Assembly: GCF_907164575.1 (NCBI RefSeq)
Contig: NZ_CAJQYY010000022.1
Span: 1-64,000 of the forward strand
Length of the DNA stretch: 64,000 bases
Source of the DNA: Paraburkholderia gardini
GTDB taxonomy: Bacteria > Pseudomonadota > Gammaproteobacteria > Burkholderiales > Burkholderiaceae
Direction of reading: 5' to 3'
Part shown: positions 1 through 9,747 of the stretch, one piece after another
Numbering within the stretch: the stretch's first letter is position 1
Layout of the letters: the number at the start of each line of letters is the position of its first letter
The notes under the pieces: generated by a model
Databases searched by the model: none
What the model saw: the letters and a program-made list of their open reading frames with translations, nothing else
What the model was told of the DNA's origin: nothing
Translations under genes and position numbers: made by a program

Positions 1-114
1 ATCCGGCCCCTCGCCGCGCCGCGGGCGGGCTGGGGTTTGCTTGCCACACCGCAGCCGCTTCTGCCAGTCAATCAGCGCCTGGCAGCGTGCCAGCGAAACC
101 GCTCTTCGGCTTCT

Positions 115-882
115 TCAGGCAATCCACCCACCATCGACCGTCAGACTCTCACCGGTTGTGTAGCCTGCTTCGGGGCTCGCCAGATACGCTACCGCCGCGG
201 CGATTTCTTCAGGTTTGCCAAAGCGGCCCACGCTGGCAAGCCTGGTCATCGTGGCGTGGTCTTCCGTCCCGGGCTGGGGCGCCAGTTCGGTGTCGATCGG
301 GCCGGGCTGAACAGCATTGACGGTCACGCCGTACTTCCCGAGCTCGCGCGAAAGACCACGTGTGAAACCCCGAATGGCGAATTTCGAAGCGATGTACAGG
401 GTTACGCCAGGCAGCGGCGCTGCTTCGCCGAAAGCGGAGCCGACATTGATGATGCGTCCCCAGCTCGCCTTGATCATGCGCTGTGCCGCGTCCTTCGCCA
501 GTTCGACCGGCGCCCGTACATTCAGGTTGAAATGCGTGTCGTACGACGTCTCCGACGACTCGAGGAACGGTCCGTATTCGACGGTACCCGCGTTGTTGAC
601 GAGGATGTCGAGCCGGCCTTCGAACTTGCCGCCGAAGACACCGTTCAATGAATCGATCAGCGCCGTCACACCCTCGGCCTTCGACAGATCGGCACCGACT
701 GCTTCAGCCTCGCCGCCCGCATCGCGGATTGCCTTGATCACGGCCTCCGCGCGTGCCCGATTCGACGCATAGTGGACGATGACCGATGCGCCGTCCCGCG
801 CGAGACGGGTTGCAATGGAAGCGCCGATACCACGAGAAGCGCCGGTTACGAGCGCGAGTTTGCCTTTCAGGGCTTGAGTCAC
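115..882 (-). CDS. SDR family NAD(P)-dependent oxidoreductase
   Basis: Classical short-chain dehydrogenase of 255 residues, the usual length of the family. The cofactor motif TGASRGIG lies near residues 14-21, NNAG follows in the fourth strand, and the catalytic Ser (NVGSAF) and YxxxK (YIASK) are present, so the enzyme should be active on a keto or hydroxyl substrate in the cytosol. It ends in the VDGGWIA tail typical of FabG-like SDRs. The substrate cannot be read from the sequence. It lies downstream of, and on the same strand as, a LysR regulator 211 bp away, which may control it. Confidence 0.9.
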   Translation of the reverse strand: MTQALKGKLALVTGASRGIGASIATRLARDGASVIVHYASNRARAEAVIKAIRDAGGEAEAVGADLSKAEGVTALIDSLNGVFGGKFEGRLDILVNNAGTVEYGPFLESSETSYDTHFNLNVRAPVELAKDAAQRMIKASWGRIINVGSAFGEAAPLPGVTLYIASKFAIRGFTRGLSRELGKYGVTVNAVQPGPIDTELAPQPGTEDHATMTRLASVGRFGKPEEIAAAVAYLASPEAGYTTGESLTVDGGWIA

Positions 883-1093
883 GATTACCTCGATGATGAG
901 TTTTGAAGGGTCCGCTCACAGCCCGAGTGCAGGGATTAGCGAACTGCTGCATGTGCGCCAATGCGTTCATGCACTGGTTGATGCGTATCGTCCGCTGGTG
1001 TTTGCATGCGCGGTAGTAACCGGCGAGGAATAGGTTCTATTCCTTCGCAGTGCGCTTTTCCGAACCGGGGTGTCCGTACCGCGATATTGAACT

Positions 1094-2008
1094 TCAGGCG
1101 CTTAACGAAGTGCGGCCGCCCTGCCCATCAAACAGGTGCTCGACGAAAGCGACGAAGGCGCGCGCCTTCGTCGTCGCCATGCGGCCGGACGGGAAGACTG
1201 CCCAGACGTCGATGGGCGGCAGCGTCCACTCGGTGAGAACGGCTTGCACGGTGCCGTCGGCGAGTTCGGGGGAGAACATCCATTCCGACGCCACGGCGAG
1301 ACCCATATGCCCGAGCACCGCCGTGCGCATGCCCTCGGCGGCGCTGACGCTTACCCGGCCCGACACGGCCACGGCGACCTCGACGCCATCGTTGCGGCTG
1401 AATGACCACGACTCACCGCCGCCTCGCCGCGAGTAAACGATCGCCTGGTGCCGGCTCAGCTCGGCCGGTGTCGCCGGAATGCCAGCTTCCTCGAAATAGC
1501 GCGGCGTTCCGACAACCAGACGCCGTCCTCGCAGGATGCGTCGCGCGGTCATCGTCGAGTCGTCGAGCGTGCCCATGCGGAGCGCCACGTCGACGCCCTG
1601 TTCCAGCAGATCAATGGAGCGGTCGTCGAGGATAATGTCGATACTCAGATTCGGATGCTGGTCGAGGAAGGTCTTGAGCGCGGGCAAAACATGCAGCCGC
1701 GCGAATGTGACTGCCGCACTGATCCGCAATCGTCCCGAGAGCCCGTCCGACGATTCGCGTACCACCTGTTCGGCCTGATCCGCCTCATCGATCGCACGGC
1801 GGGCGTGCTCGTAGAATCGCTGACCCGCATCTGTCGGCGTCAGGCCTCGCGTTGAGCGGAGCAGGAGCCGCGCGCCGAGATGCGCTTCCAGTTGCGCAAT
1901 CGACTTGGAGATCGCCGGCTGGCCCAACTTCAACTGGCGAGCGGCGGCGGAAAAGGAACCCGCGTCCACCACCGTAACGAACGTTTCCATCGCCGTCATG
2001 CGGTCCAT
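1094..2008 (-). CDS. LysR family transcriptional regulator
   Basis: 304-residue LysR regulator beginning MDRMTAMETF, with the N-terminal winged helix-turn-helix (SFSAAARQLKLGQPAISKSI) and a C-terminal periplasmic-binding-like effector domain. I chose this start because a GGAGAGGA Shine-Dalgarno sits about 5 nt before it; a longer reading frame to 2047 has no such site. It belongs to the CrgA/DmlR-like branch often found next to SDR or NADPH oxidoreductase genes. It is followed on the same strand by the SDR gene at 115-882. Effector unknown. Confidence 0.88.
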   Translation of the reverse strand: MDRMTAMETFVTVVDAGSFSAAARQLKLGQPAISKSIAQLEAHLGARLLLRSTRGLTPTDAGQRFYEHARRAIDEADQAEQVVRESSDGLSGRLRISAAVTFARLHVLPALKTFLDQHPNLSIDIILDDRSIDLLEQGVDVALRMGTLDDSTMTARRILRGRRLVVGTPRYFEEAGIPATPAELSRHQAIVYSRRGGGESWSFSRNDGVEVAVAVSGRVSVSAAEGMRTAVLGHMGLAVASEWMFSPELADGTVQAVLTEWTLPPIDVWAVFPSGRMATTKARAFVAFVEHLFDGQGGRTSLSA

Positions 2009-2082
2009 GCGTTCCTCTCCCGCGAACTGTTCAGAATGAGATAGCACATCTTCGGTGTCGGGATCACAGCGCGCCGCCTCAT

Positions 2083-3507
2083 CTACGCTCCTGGCCGGAA
2101 AGCACTAGCGAGGGTTCGAGACAATGCGCTCGCCTCCTGGGTAGACGTGATATTGGTGAATCCAATCAACAGTCCTCGTCTTGATGTTGCTTCGGCGTAC
2201 CAGGTCGACAACGCCTGTATCGACAGTCCAAGGCTTCGCGCACGCATCGCAATCGCACCATCATCCGAGCCGTTTTCGAGCATCGCAAGAAGATGCATGC
2301 CACCGGCTTGCAGATGAAGTTGCACGCGCGGTTCCAAGGCGGCGGACAGCGCATCCGCGAGCGCCGCGCGACGCTCCGCGTAGATGCTCCGCATTTTGCG
2401 GATATGCCTCGCAAAATAGCCCTCTTCGATGAACCTGGCCAGGGTTGCCTGTAGCAAACGCGGACACTGATTCTGCATTCGACCGGCGGTTTCGGCGAAT
2501 CGGACGACCTGCTCTTGTGGCACGACCAGATACGATAGACGCAGCCCCGGCGCGAGCACCTTGCTAAAGGTGCCCGTGTACAGCACGCTTCCTGACCCGG
2601 CGGTATCAAGACTTTTTAAAGCGGGCAGGGGTCGCCCGCGATACCGGAATTCACCGTCGTAATCGTCTTCAATAATCCAGCGGTCGCCGGCTCTCGCCCA
2701 GTCCAGCAACGCGTGTCTGCGTGGAAGGGATAACGACACGCCCAACGGACTTTGGTGACTGGGGGTGACCACTGCAAAACGTGCATTCGCGGCCATTTTT
2801 ATACCGGCCTCGACATCCAGACCGTCCTGATCGACTGGAACCGGCTGCAATTTCATCCCCGCCTGGTTCAGGAAGCGCCGCGCGATGAGATAGCCGGGAT
2901 CTTCAAACCAGCATGTGTCTCCATGGCGCAGCACGCTATGGCAGATCAGACCCAGACTGGCGCGATATCCGGCACAAATAAAAACCTGATCCGGTGAGCA
3001 GGCAACGCCACGCGAAACGCCTAAATACCCGGCAATGGCCGCGCGTAGCGGCGGATAACCCTGGGGATCGGGATAAATCAGATCGTACAGACCGCTTTGG
3101 CGCATCTCACTCGCTGCCAGGCGGTTCCAGACCTTGCCTGGAAAAACATCCAGCGCGGGAAGGCCCATCTCCAGCGGCAACGGCATCAAGCCGGTATGCG
3201 TTAGCGACGGCACGGTTTCTGGCACCACGATGGCCTGCCCGGCCGGCTCAGGCAACCTGATCTGCGGTGACACCACCGTACCCGCTGGCCCGCGTGCAAT
3301 CAGATAGCCCTCGTCGATCAAGAGCTGATAAGCCGATTCGACAGTACCGCGTGCCAGATTCAATTCTGATGCCAGTCCCCGCACCGACGGCACGCGGTCT
3401 CCCGGCCGCAACACCCCATCCGCAATGGATTGGCGAATGCGCAGATAGATCTGGCGATACAGCGGACTGTCGGTAGCGGCATTGATGGGGCTAAATGGCA
3501 GAGTCAT
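2083..3507 (-). CDS. MocR/PdxR-type regulator with aminotransferase-like domain
   Basis: 474-residue chimera: an N-terminal GntR winged helix (about residues 13-80) joined to a fold-type I aminotransferase domain. The PLP region is intact: TPSHQSPLG at 248-256, EDDYDGEF near 280-287 and the Schiff-base lysine K316 in TGTFSKVLAPG. Such proteins sense PLP or an amino compound and usually control a divergent gene. Here the divergent partner begins 90 bp away, a GNAT/azoreductase/AhpD-like operon, which is the probable target. The true ligand is not evident. Confidence 0.9.
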   Translation of the reverse strand: MTLPFSPINAATDSPLYRQIYLRIRQSIADGVLRPGDRVPSVRGLASELNLARGTVESAYQLLIDEGYLIARGPAGTVVSPQIRLPEPAGQAIVVPETVPSLTHTGLMPLPLEMGLPALDVFPGKVWNRLAASEMRQSGLYDLIYPDPQGYPPLRAAIAGYLGVSRGVACSPDQVFICAGYRASLGLICHSVLRHGDTCWFEDPGYLIARRFLNQAGMKLQPVPVDQDGLDVEAGIKMAANARFAVVTPSHQSPLGVSLSLPRRHALLDWARAGDRWIIEDDYDGEFRYRGRPLPALKSLDTAGSGSVLYTGTFSKVLAPGLRLSYLVVPQEQVVRFAETAGRMQNQCPRLLQATLARFIEEGYFARHIRKMRSIYAERRAALADALSAALEPRVQLHLQAGGMHLLAMLENGSDDGAIAMRARSLGLSIQALSTWYAEATSRRGLLIGFTNITSTQEASALSRTLASAFRPGA

Positions 3508-3597
3508 GTCCCACTCGAATTTACATTTCTTGGCTCTGTAGTGTATGACATCGATCGCTTAAAGTACGTCGACGATAACGAATGAAGAGGTATAGCG

Positions 3598-4056
3598 ATG
3601 GCACCGGCCACGGAACTTCGGGAACTGGACAACCCTGTGCTGCAGCGGGAAGGCTTCGCGCTGATGCGCGAGCTACGCCCTCATTTGACCGACCCGATAG
3701 CGTTTAGCGAACAGCTCGCGCGTCAGCACATGCACGGATATCGGCTGCTCGGTGCATATATGGGCGCGCGAATTGTGGGGCTGGCCGGTTATCGCGCGAT
3801 GGAAAACCTGCTATATGGCCGCTTTGTCTATGTCGACGATCTGGTAATCGACGCAGGTGAACGTCAACACGGTCTCGGTGCAACCCTGATCGCAGCGGTG
3901 CGCAACGAAGCGATTCGCCTGGGATGTCAGCATCTCGTCCTCGATACCGGCCTCCATATGGCATTGGCACAGCGCTTCTACTTCCGTCAAGGCTTGCTGG
4001 CGCGCGGCATGCATTTTGTCCAGGCGTTGGACGCAACTGCAGGAGGGACAGCATGA
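3598..4056 (+). CDS. GNAT family N-acetyltransferase
   Basis: 152-residue acetyltransferase. The acetyl-CoA pyrophosphate-binding motif appears as RQHGLGATLI in the middle of the protein, after the strand VDDLVIDAGER, and the final beta strand ends in RQGLLARGMHFV, as in small GNAT proteins. First gene of an operon divergent from the MocR regulator; an AAGAGG Shine-Dalgarno precedes the start. Its stop overlaps the next gene's start (ATGA), so translation is probably coupled. The acceptor substrate is unknown. Confidence 0.85.
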   Translation: MAPATELRELDNPVLQREGFALMRELRPHLTDPIAFSEQLARQHMHGYRLLGAYMGARIVGLAGYRAMENLLYGRFVYVDDLVIDAGERQHGLGATLIAAVRNEAIRLGCQHLVLDTGLHMALAQRFYFRQGLLARGMHFVQALDATAGGTA

Positions 4057-4697
4057 ATGATTTTTTATTTTTAAGTGCGAGTCCGAATCAACGCACTTCT
4101 ATCGCGTACCGTTTTGCCGACGCGCTGCTCGAAAGCTTTAGCAAAAAGCATCCGGCGGCTAGCGTGAATCGACGTGACCTCGCGGCAAACCCGCTGCCGC
4201 CGCTAAGTGCTGCATACGGGGCGGCGCTCACAAAACACACTCCGCTCGATGATCCCGCTTTCCGGCAATCGGAACACTTGATTGCCGAGCTGGAGCGCAG
4301 CAGCCACCTGCTGATCGCAACGCCGATGCATAACTTCACGCTGCCGGCAACGCTCAAGTTGTGGATCGATCACGTGCTCCGGATTGGACGCTCTTTTTCC
4401 CCAGGGCCCGACGGAAAAGTCGGCCTGCTAGCCGATCGTCCCACTTACATCATCGTCAGTTCAGGCGGATTTCACCGTGGACCGCAGGCGCGACAACCTG
4501 ATTGCCTGTCCGATTACCTGAGACTTGCATTGCGGACAATCGGCATCAGTGACTGCCACTTCATTTATCTGCAGGGGTTGGTCGGAGGCGAAGGAGCGGT
4601 GGCAGCAGCATTTGCCAGCGCGCACGAGCAGTTATCACAAACGCCACTCTTTGCCGGTATCGAGCCAATGTCGAGCGCGCTGGTTTCGTCGGTGTAA
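4053..4697 (+). CDS. FMN-dependent NADH-azoreductase/quinone reductase family
   Basis: 214 residues, with the flavodoxin-like fold of the AzoR/NQO1 family: an N-terminal phosphate-binding segment SASPNQRTS and the FMN-stacking region TPMHNFTLPATLKLWIDHV, close to the E. coli AzoR motif. It should reduce quinones or azo compounds with NAD(P)H in two-electron steps. The start at ATG 4053 overlaps the stop of the acetyltransferase; the AGGAGG just upstream inside that gene is its ribosome site. Part of the MocR-divergent operon, which looks like a small electrophile or quinone-stress module. Confidence 0.85.
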   Translation: MNDFLFLSASPNQRTSIAYRFADALLESFSKKHPAASVNRRDLAANPLPPLSAAYGAALTKHTPLDDPAFRQSEHLIAELERSSHLLIATPMHNFTLPATLKLWIDHVLRIGRSFSPGPDGKVGLLADRPTYIIVSSGGFHRGPQARQPDCLSDYLRLALRTIGISDCHFIYLQGLVGGEGAVAAAFASAHEQLSQTPLFAGIEPMSSALVSSV

Positions 4698-4748
4698 GTT
4701 TCTTCCTTTACCTCTGTTCCACTTTTTCCACGATTTCAGAGTCTGATC

Positions 4749-5180
4749 ATGAGCCAACTTCGCCTTCCGTTTACCACGCTATCTCCGGCCGCTTATCAAG
4801 GTCTTCTGGCGACAAGCAAAGCGCTTTCCGACAGTAGCCTCGGTCTGCCAATGGTCGAATTGATCTATCTGCGCATCTCGCAGATCAATGGTTGCGCATT
4901 CTGTCTGGGCAAACATTCGTCGACGCTCCGTGATTCCGGTGTCACGCAACGCAAGCTCGACCAGCTCGCGGGCTGGCGTGTCAGCGAACTGTTCGACGCT
5001 CGGGAACGCGCCGCGCTCGCATGGGCAGAAACGTTGACGCACGTCTCCGGACAAGGGGCTCCCGACGAATGCTATGCCCCGCTTAAGGCACTCTTCTCCG
5101 ATGCGGAAATCTCGGATCTGACATTGGCCATCGCGCTGATGAATGCTTTCAATCGTCTCGCTATTGGCATGCTGCTGTAG
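4749..5180 (+). CDS. AhpD-like/carboxymuconolactone decarboxylase family protein
   Basis: 143 residues with the AhpD signature NGCAFCLGKHSSTLRDSG: redox pair C49 and C52 with H56 two turns on. Proteins of this type act as alkylhydroperoxidase-like thiol enzymes. The CxxC is intact, so a peroxidase-type role is more likely than decarboxylation. It follows the azoreductase by 51 bp on the same strand and is a frequent companion of MocR regulators. Together the three genes suggest defence against a reactive small molecule. Confidence 0.87.
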   Translation: MSQLRLPFTTLSPAAYQGLLATSKALSDSSLGLPMVELIYLRISQINGCAFCLGKHSSTLRDSGVTQRKLDQLAGWRVSELFDARERAALAWAETLTHVSGQGAPDECYAPLKALFSDAEISDLTLAIALMNAFNRLAIGMLL

Positions 5181-5259
5181 GAAGCAGGTGCATCGATCCG
5201 GCGCCGGGCAGCGCGTCGGACCATAAGCCATCAGACAAATATTTCCGTTATATGGCCCG

Positions 5260-5970
5260 TCACCAGGGAACGGTCCTCCCGAGATAGTCAAGGTAATGCA
5301 AGCCGGAGCGCCCTTCATAAGCCTCGATCGTATTGACCAGGCTCGGAATGCTTTCCTCGATCGTCAGGCGCGCCGCGGGACCACCCATGTCTGTCTGGAC
5401 CCATCCAGGCGCCATGATCAGAAGGCTCCGCGGATACCCGGCGCTGCGTGCCGCGAAGGTGCGCATAAACATATTGAGTGCGGCCTTGCTCCCTCTGTAG
5501 ACTTCATAATTCGCGTTAGTGGCATTGGTGATACTGCCCTGCCCCGAAGACATCACACCGATCGTTCCAGTCGGCGGGACAAGGTCTTGAAACGCCTCAA
5601 TGACTCTCATCGGACTCAGCGAGTTCGTTACCATCACCCGTACAAATTCCCCGGTCGAGACGTCCGCTATCGTTTCGCGATCGTCGTTCACGACCCCTGC
5701 GTTCACAAAAAGCACATCGATACGTCGATCTGCAAGACGGGTGCGCAGAGCTGCGATCTGCTCTGGAATCGTGATATCGACAGTTTCGACTTCGAGCGCG
5801 CCAGCGGAGGCTTCTGCAACATGCTGAAGCTTTTCCGTAGAGGCAGCGCGCCCGGTGGCGATGACCTGGTAGCCGCGCTTCAGATACTCCTCAACCATCG
5901 CAAATCCAAGGCCACGAGAGGCGCCGACAAGGAGAACGGTTTTCCGCGAAAGTGTGCTTTGCATGGGCAT
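5260..5970 (-). CDS. SDR family oxidoreductase
   Basis: 236-residue SDR with the cofactor motif VGASRGLG near residues 15-22 and the catalytic YRGSK. The usual NNAG is replaced by VNAG, and SSGQGS supplies the serine region; these variants are common in the csgA-like branch. Substrate unknown. The start could also be the second methionine, two codons in. Divergent from a LysR gene whose ATG lies 168 bp away, which is the likely regulator. Confidence 0.87.
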   Translation of the reverse strand: MPMQSTLSRKTVLLVGASRGLGFAMVEEYLKRGYQVIATGRAASTEKLQHVAEASAGALEVETVDITIPEQIAALRTRLADRRIDVLFVNAGVVNDDRETIADVSTGEFVRVMVTNSLSPMRVIEAFQDLVPPTGTIGVMSSGQGSITNATNANYEVYRGSKAALNMFMRTFAARSAGYPRSLLIMAPGWVQTDMGGPAARLTIEESIPSLVNTIEAYEGRSGLHYLDYLGRTVPW

Positions 5971-6138
5971 CCCCGGTAGATGAAGCCGCTTCCGAACCTG
6001 AAAGTAACGGGAGCGATCCTCTTAAGTAAATCGTGCAAGCCAATATAGCGGTATGCAAGGGATGGCGGAAGCGGCGCTGAATGCAACTAATATATGCATC
6101 AGACGCCATATCCCGCCTCCACTTACTGCGATCAGGAA

Positions 6139-7047
6139 ATGCCTGAACCGGACCTCAATCTTCTTTTCGCGCTCGATGCATTGCTCACCGAGAAAAACGT
6201 GACGCGCGCTGCCCGGTCGTTGCATTTAAGTGCCTCGGCAATGAGTCGCACGCTTGCCCGCCTTCGTGCTGTAACCGGCGATCCATTATTGGTCCGGGCC
6301 GGGCGCCATATGGTGCTGACGCCGTATGCCGATGAGATTCGTGAGCGAACACAAAATATTGTTCACGACGCGCGTTCCCTGCTCCGTCCGTCGATGGCGG
6401 TGCCAGATTTTTCAACGCTGCGGAGAACGCTTAAGATTCGTGCCAATGAAGCTTTCGTGGAAGCCTTCGGTGCACCACTGATTGCTGAAGTGACTGCACT
6501 TGCGCCGCTTGTGCGTTTGCACTTCTCGTCCAAACCGGAGAAGAATCCGGAGTATCTGCGAAACGGTTCCGCCGATCTTGAGATTGGTGTGCTGGAGGAA
6601 ATGGGACCTGAAATACGCGTCCAGGCATTGTTTCGAGACCGCTACCTGGGCGTTGTCAGAAAGGGGCATCCCCTCGAAATGACACAGGAAGTGACGATCG
6701 GGCAATACGCAGCGTCTGGTCATGTCGCCACTCCGCACGGTCGCCAGATAATCGATTCTCTTGACGCTGCGATTGCTCTGGAAGGGTTGGAACGAACGAC
6801 CGTAGCGATCGTGCCAGGTTTTCCGGCCGCGTTGGCGGTGGCTCGAGCGTCCGATCTGGTGGCGCTCCTGCCTGCATCTTTTATGAACACCCAGCACGCC
6901 GCATCCGTTTACTCTTTTGAGCTTCCTGTGGCGACTGATGGTTTTACGGTTTCACAAATGTGGCATCCTCGTTTAGAGAATGACCCTGTTCATCGCTGGT
7001 TTCGGCAGCTGGTTCTCAAAATATGTCGTCAGCGGGTGCCATTCTGA
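6139..7047 (+). CDS. LysR family transcriptional regulator
   Basis: 302 residues from ATG 6139 (MPEPDLNLLFALDALL), with the HTH segment RAARSLHLSASAMSRTLARL and a full effector-binding domain. The N-terminus matches the NodD/SyrM-like LysR branch, where the protein starts close to the motif DLNLL; the longer upstream frame adds 15 residues without homology-like features. Divergent from the SDR at 5260-5970 and probably its regulator. Confidence 0.87.
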   Translation: MPEPDLNLLFALDALLTEKNVTRAARSLHLSASAMSRTLARLRAVTGDPLLVRAGRHMVLTPYADEIRERTQNIVHDARSLLRPSMAVPDFSTLRRTLKIRANEAFVEAFGAPLIAEVTALAPLVRLHFSSKPEKNPEYLRNGSADLEIGVLEEMGPEIRVQALFRDRYLGVVRKGHPLEMTQEVTIGQYAASGHVATPHGRQIIDSLDAAIALEGLERTTVAIVPGFPAALAVARASDLVALLPASFMNTQHAASVYSFELPVATDGFTVSQMWHPRLENDPVHRWFRQLVLKICRQRVPF

Positions 7048-7186
7048 ACCCAGCCGGGCGCGATCCGCGTTGCGCGGCTGCCTTTTCGGTAATCACCGGG
7101 CCGGGCGCCTGCAGTTGCGTGCCCAGTTATCCGCTGTCGTCGAGCAATTGCGCCGGGCGACAGGTGATCCGGCCCGGCGCCTGCGT

Positions 7187-7672
7187 TCAGGCAAACGGTG
7201 CTTCGTCCGTCGACTGTTGCCCGGTCTTCGCGTGGCTCTTTTTAACCATCGCCGGGTCGCGCACGATCGTGACGGGACACGGTGCATAGGCGAGAACCTG
7301 GCGGGCGACTGAACCGATCAGCCAGCGATCGAACGGCGTATGACCGCGATGCCCGACGACAAGATGATCGATATCGTGACGCTCCGCGTACAGCACGATC
7401 TCTTTCGCGGGCTGCCCGACTATGAGATCAAACTCGGGATGTTCGCCATCAGAGGCGAGCTTCGCCTTGATGTCGTCGAGAACCTCGCCGGCATGGCGCA
7501 ACTCAAAATCGATCATTGCCTTTTTTTCCAGCTCTATCGCGCCCCAATCCGGCGCGCGCGCCACGACGAGGACATGCAGATGTGCGTCAAAGCGCTTCGC
7601 GAGATCGACCGCAAAAGTAACAGCATGTCGCGCGGATGGCGACCCGTCATAACCTGCCAGCACGTTCTGCAT
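7187..7672 (-). CDS. Universal stress protein (UspA family)
   Basis: 161 residues from MQNVLAGYDGSPSA. Strand one carries the conserved Asp (YDGS), and the C-terminal ATP-binding loop is intact as GHRGHTPFDRWLIGSVARQVL followed by CPVTIVRD, so this is an ATP-binding single-domain Usp. A GGGAGC ribosome site lies just before the start. The protein would be a cytosolic stress factor. No obvious partner; a small Ser/Pro/Asp-rich protein is encoded upstream on the same strand. Confidence 0.9.
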   Translation of the reverse strand: MQNVLAGYDGSPSARHAVTFAVDLAKRFDAHLHVLVVARAPDWGAIELEKKAMIDFELRHAGEVLDDIKAKLASDGEHPEFDLIVGQPAKEIVLYAERHDIDHLVVGHRGHTPFDRWLIGSVARQVLAYAPCPVTIVRDPAMVKKSHAKTGQQSTDEAPFA

Positions 7673-7818
7673 GATCTGCTCCCGTCCGGTTCGAACCGGA
7701 ACATGCTTCGATTGACCTGCGACCGTTCCTCGACATCGCGGCGTCGGCGGAAAAGCGCGTGTAATCATCTTCCGGGCATGTCGCGTGAATCAATGCGGAC
7801 GACGTCCGTGACGTTAAA

Positions 7819-8004
7819 TCAGTTATCGTCGCTCCGGACTGGAAGATGCTCGTGAGGGACCGGCTCTGCCGCGTCGGCGTCGGGAAGATCGTCTTTCGCG
7901 GGATTTGACGATCCCGGTGAGCCGGTCTTGCGGGTCGTCCCGGATGAGGGTTGCGTGGGGTCGAGAGGCTTGTCAGTCGACTCAGCGGACGGATCGGAGG
8001 ACAT
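7819..8004 (-). CDS. Small hypothetical protein, low complexity
   Basis: 61 residues rich in Ser, Pro, Asp and Thr (MSSDPSAESTDKPLDPTQP), with no hydrophobic segment, so probably intrinsically disordered and cytosolic. I keep it because AGGAG is placed 7 nt before its ATG and it is not a shadow of another gene. It is upstream of the universal stress protein on the same strand, with about 146 bp between them. No family recognised. Confidence 0.5.
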   Translation of the reverse strand: MSSDPSAESTDKPLDPTQPSSGTTRKTGSPGSSNPAKDDLPDADAAEPVPHEHLPVRSDDN

Positions 8005-8228
8005 GGTTTGCTCCTGCGCTGATGAATGCTGCTTCTACCATGATAGACCGCATTGAGTTCGGGGTTGTGCGAAAGCCGTGCCGGCGGCTACGTTTTGCGG
8101 CAATGCACAACCAGGGCAACGCAACGTTCGCCCGGCCTGGTTGTGTTTGCAGGCGTCGCCATCCGGCGCGATCGTTGAATTGACTTCCCTGCGAAGGCTG
8201 CAACCGGCGCCAGGGCTGACTGGACGAT

Positions 8229-9584
8229 TCAATGCGTACGAGGCCGGATAATGGCGTCTTTCGGAGGCACCCGCTCTGCACGTGCCTCGTCGGCAAACTC
8301 CAGCGCGTCAATGCTCGTGTCGATACGGTCGAGCATTGCGCGGGCCTTGCTCATGTCGATCGCGCCCTCCCATCGCGCTACCACAATGGTTGCCACGCCG
8401 TTGCCGATCAGGTTCGTGACTGCACGGGCCTCGTTAAGGAACCGGTCAACGCCGAGCAGCAGCACCAGTCCCGAAACAGGGATTTTGTGCATCGAGGCCA
8501 GCGTGGCAGCCAGCGCCACGAAGCCGGCCCCGGCCACACCCGCGGACCCTTTGGATGTCAGCAGGAGCACGCTGAGAAGCAGCAACTGGTCCCAGATCGT
8601 CAGGTGAATATTCATCGCTTGCGCAATGAACATGGAGGCCATGGTCAGGTAGATCGCCGTACCATCGGCATTGAAGGTATAGCCCGTCGGCAACACCATC
8701 CCGACTACGGGCCGTGAACACCCCAGCTTCTCCATCTTGATCAGCATCTGTGGGAGCACCGCTTCAGTCGAAGCCGTACCGAGGGTAATGAAGATTTCAT
8801 CCTTGATGTAACGGAGATACTTCCACAGCGACAGTCCGCTCATCCGCAGCACCAGGCCAAGCACGACGACCACGAAGAAAATCGAGGTCAGGTAAAGACA
8901 CACCATCAATTCGCCGAACGACGCCAACGTGCCAATTCCGTACTTCGCGATGGTGAACGCCATGCCGCCAAAGGCACCGATCGGCGCGACATACATCACG
9001 ATCCGCACCACGCCAAACATGCCCTGAAGGAACATGTCGAGCATGTCGACGAAAGGCGCAGTGCGGGGCCCCAGCTTCGCAAGCGAGATTGCGAGCAGAA
9101 CCGAAAAGAAGATGATGGGCAGGATATTTCCATTCGCAAACGCTCCGACAATGCTGTTCGGAACGATACTCATGAAGAACTCAAGCATGCCGTGCTGCTG
9201 TGCCGCGTGGGTGTAGCTGGAAATGGACGAACTGTCGATTTGTGCGGGATCGACGTTCATGCCACTGCCTGGCTTGATGACATTCACGATGACAAGGCCG
9301 GCGGCGAGCGCAATCGTTGATGCAATTTCGAAGTAAACGATCGCCTTGACGCCAACGCGACCGGCCTCATGAAGATCGTTCATGCGGGCAATACCGACGA
9401 CAACGGATGCGAAAATGATCGGGGCAAGCAGCATCCGGATCAGTTTGATGAACAGGTCGCCGAGTGGCTTAAGTTGAGAACCGATGTCAGGGTAGAAATG
9501 GCCGACGAGAATGCCGGCAACAATACCAATCAGAACCTGTACATAGAGTCTGGAAAGAGATTTTCTGATCTTTGAAACCCGCAT
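8229..9584 (-). CDS. dctA: C4-dicarboxylate:cation symporter DctA
   Basis: 451 residues of the DAACS family, with 8 or more membrane segments and the serine-rich re-entrant loop (LGTASTEAVLPQML) and GYTFNADGTAIYLT, both hallmarks of DctA/GltP transporters; the substrate-binding motif near SKGSAGVAGAGF is present. Inner-membrane uptake of succinate-like acids. It lies 163 bp downstream of the D-tartrate dehydratase gene on the same strand, so its job here is probably import of tartrate, a hydroxylated C4-dicarboxylate. Confidence 0.93.
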   Translation of the reverse strand: MRVSKIRKSLSRLYVQVLIGIVAGILVGHFYPDIGSQLKPLGDLFIKLIRMLLAPIIFASVVVGIARMNDLHEAGRVGVKAIVYFEIASTIALAAGLVIVNVIKPGSGMNVDPAQIDSSSISSYTHAAQQHGMLEFFMSIVPNSIVGAFANGNILPIIFFSVLLAISLAKLGPRTAPFVDMLDMFLQGMFGVVRIVMYVAPIGAFGGMAFTIAKYGIGTLASFGELMVCLYLTSIFFVVVVLGLVLRMSGLSLWKYLRYIKDEIFITLGTASTEAVLPQMLIKMEKLGCSRPVVGMVLPTGYTFNADGTAIYLTMASMFIAQAMNIHLTIWDQLLLLSVLLLTSKGSAGVAGAGFVALAATLASMHKIPVSGLVLLLGVDRFLNEARAVTNLIGNGVATIVVARWEGAIDMSKARAMLDRIDTSIDALEFADEARAERVPPKDAIIRPRTH

Positions 9585-9747
9585 GACTGTCTCCTATGCG
9601 TGGCATCTTTTTATGAAAATCAGGTCGGGCAACCGCAACGTGATCTACCGCTGCGGTGAGCACGGACCGATTTCGCCTGCGTTCCTTTTGTCTGTTTTAT
9701 GAACGCTACGCCGACGCTTTTTGTCGGCGGTTTTGCCGGTCGACGGC

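Noticed and set aside
7090..7186. Repeated GGGCGCCTGC in the gap after the LysR gene
   Set aside because: Two short GC-rich words about 70 bp apart are expected by composition; no structure or gene follows from them.
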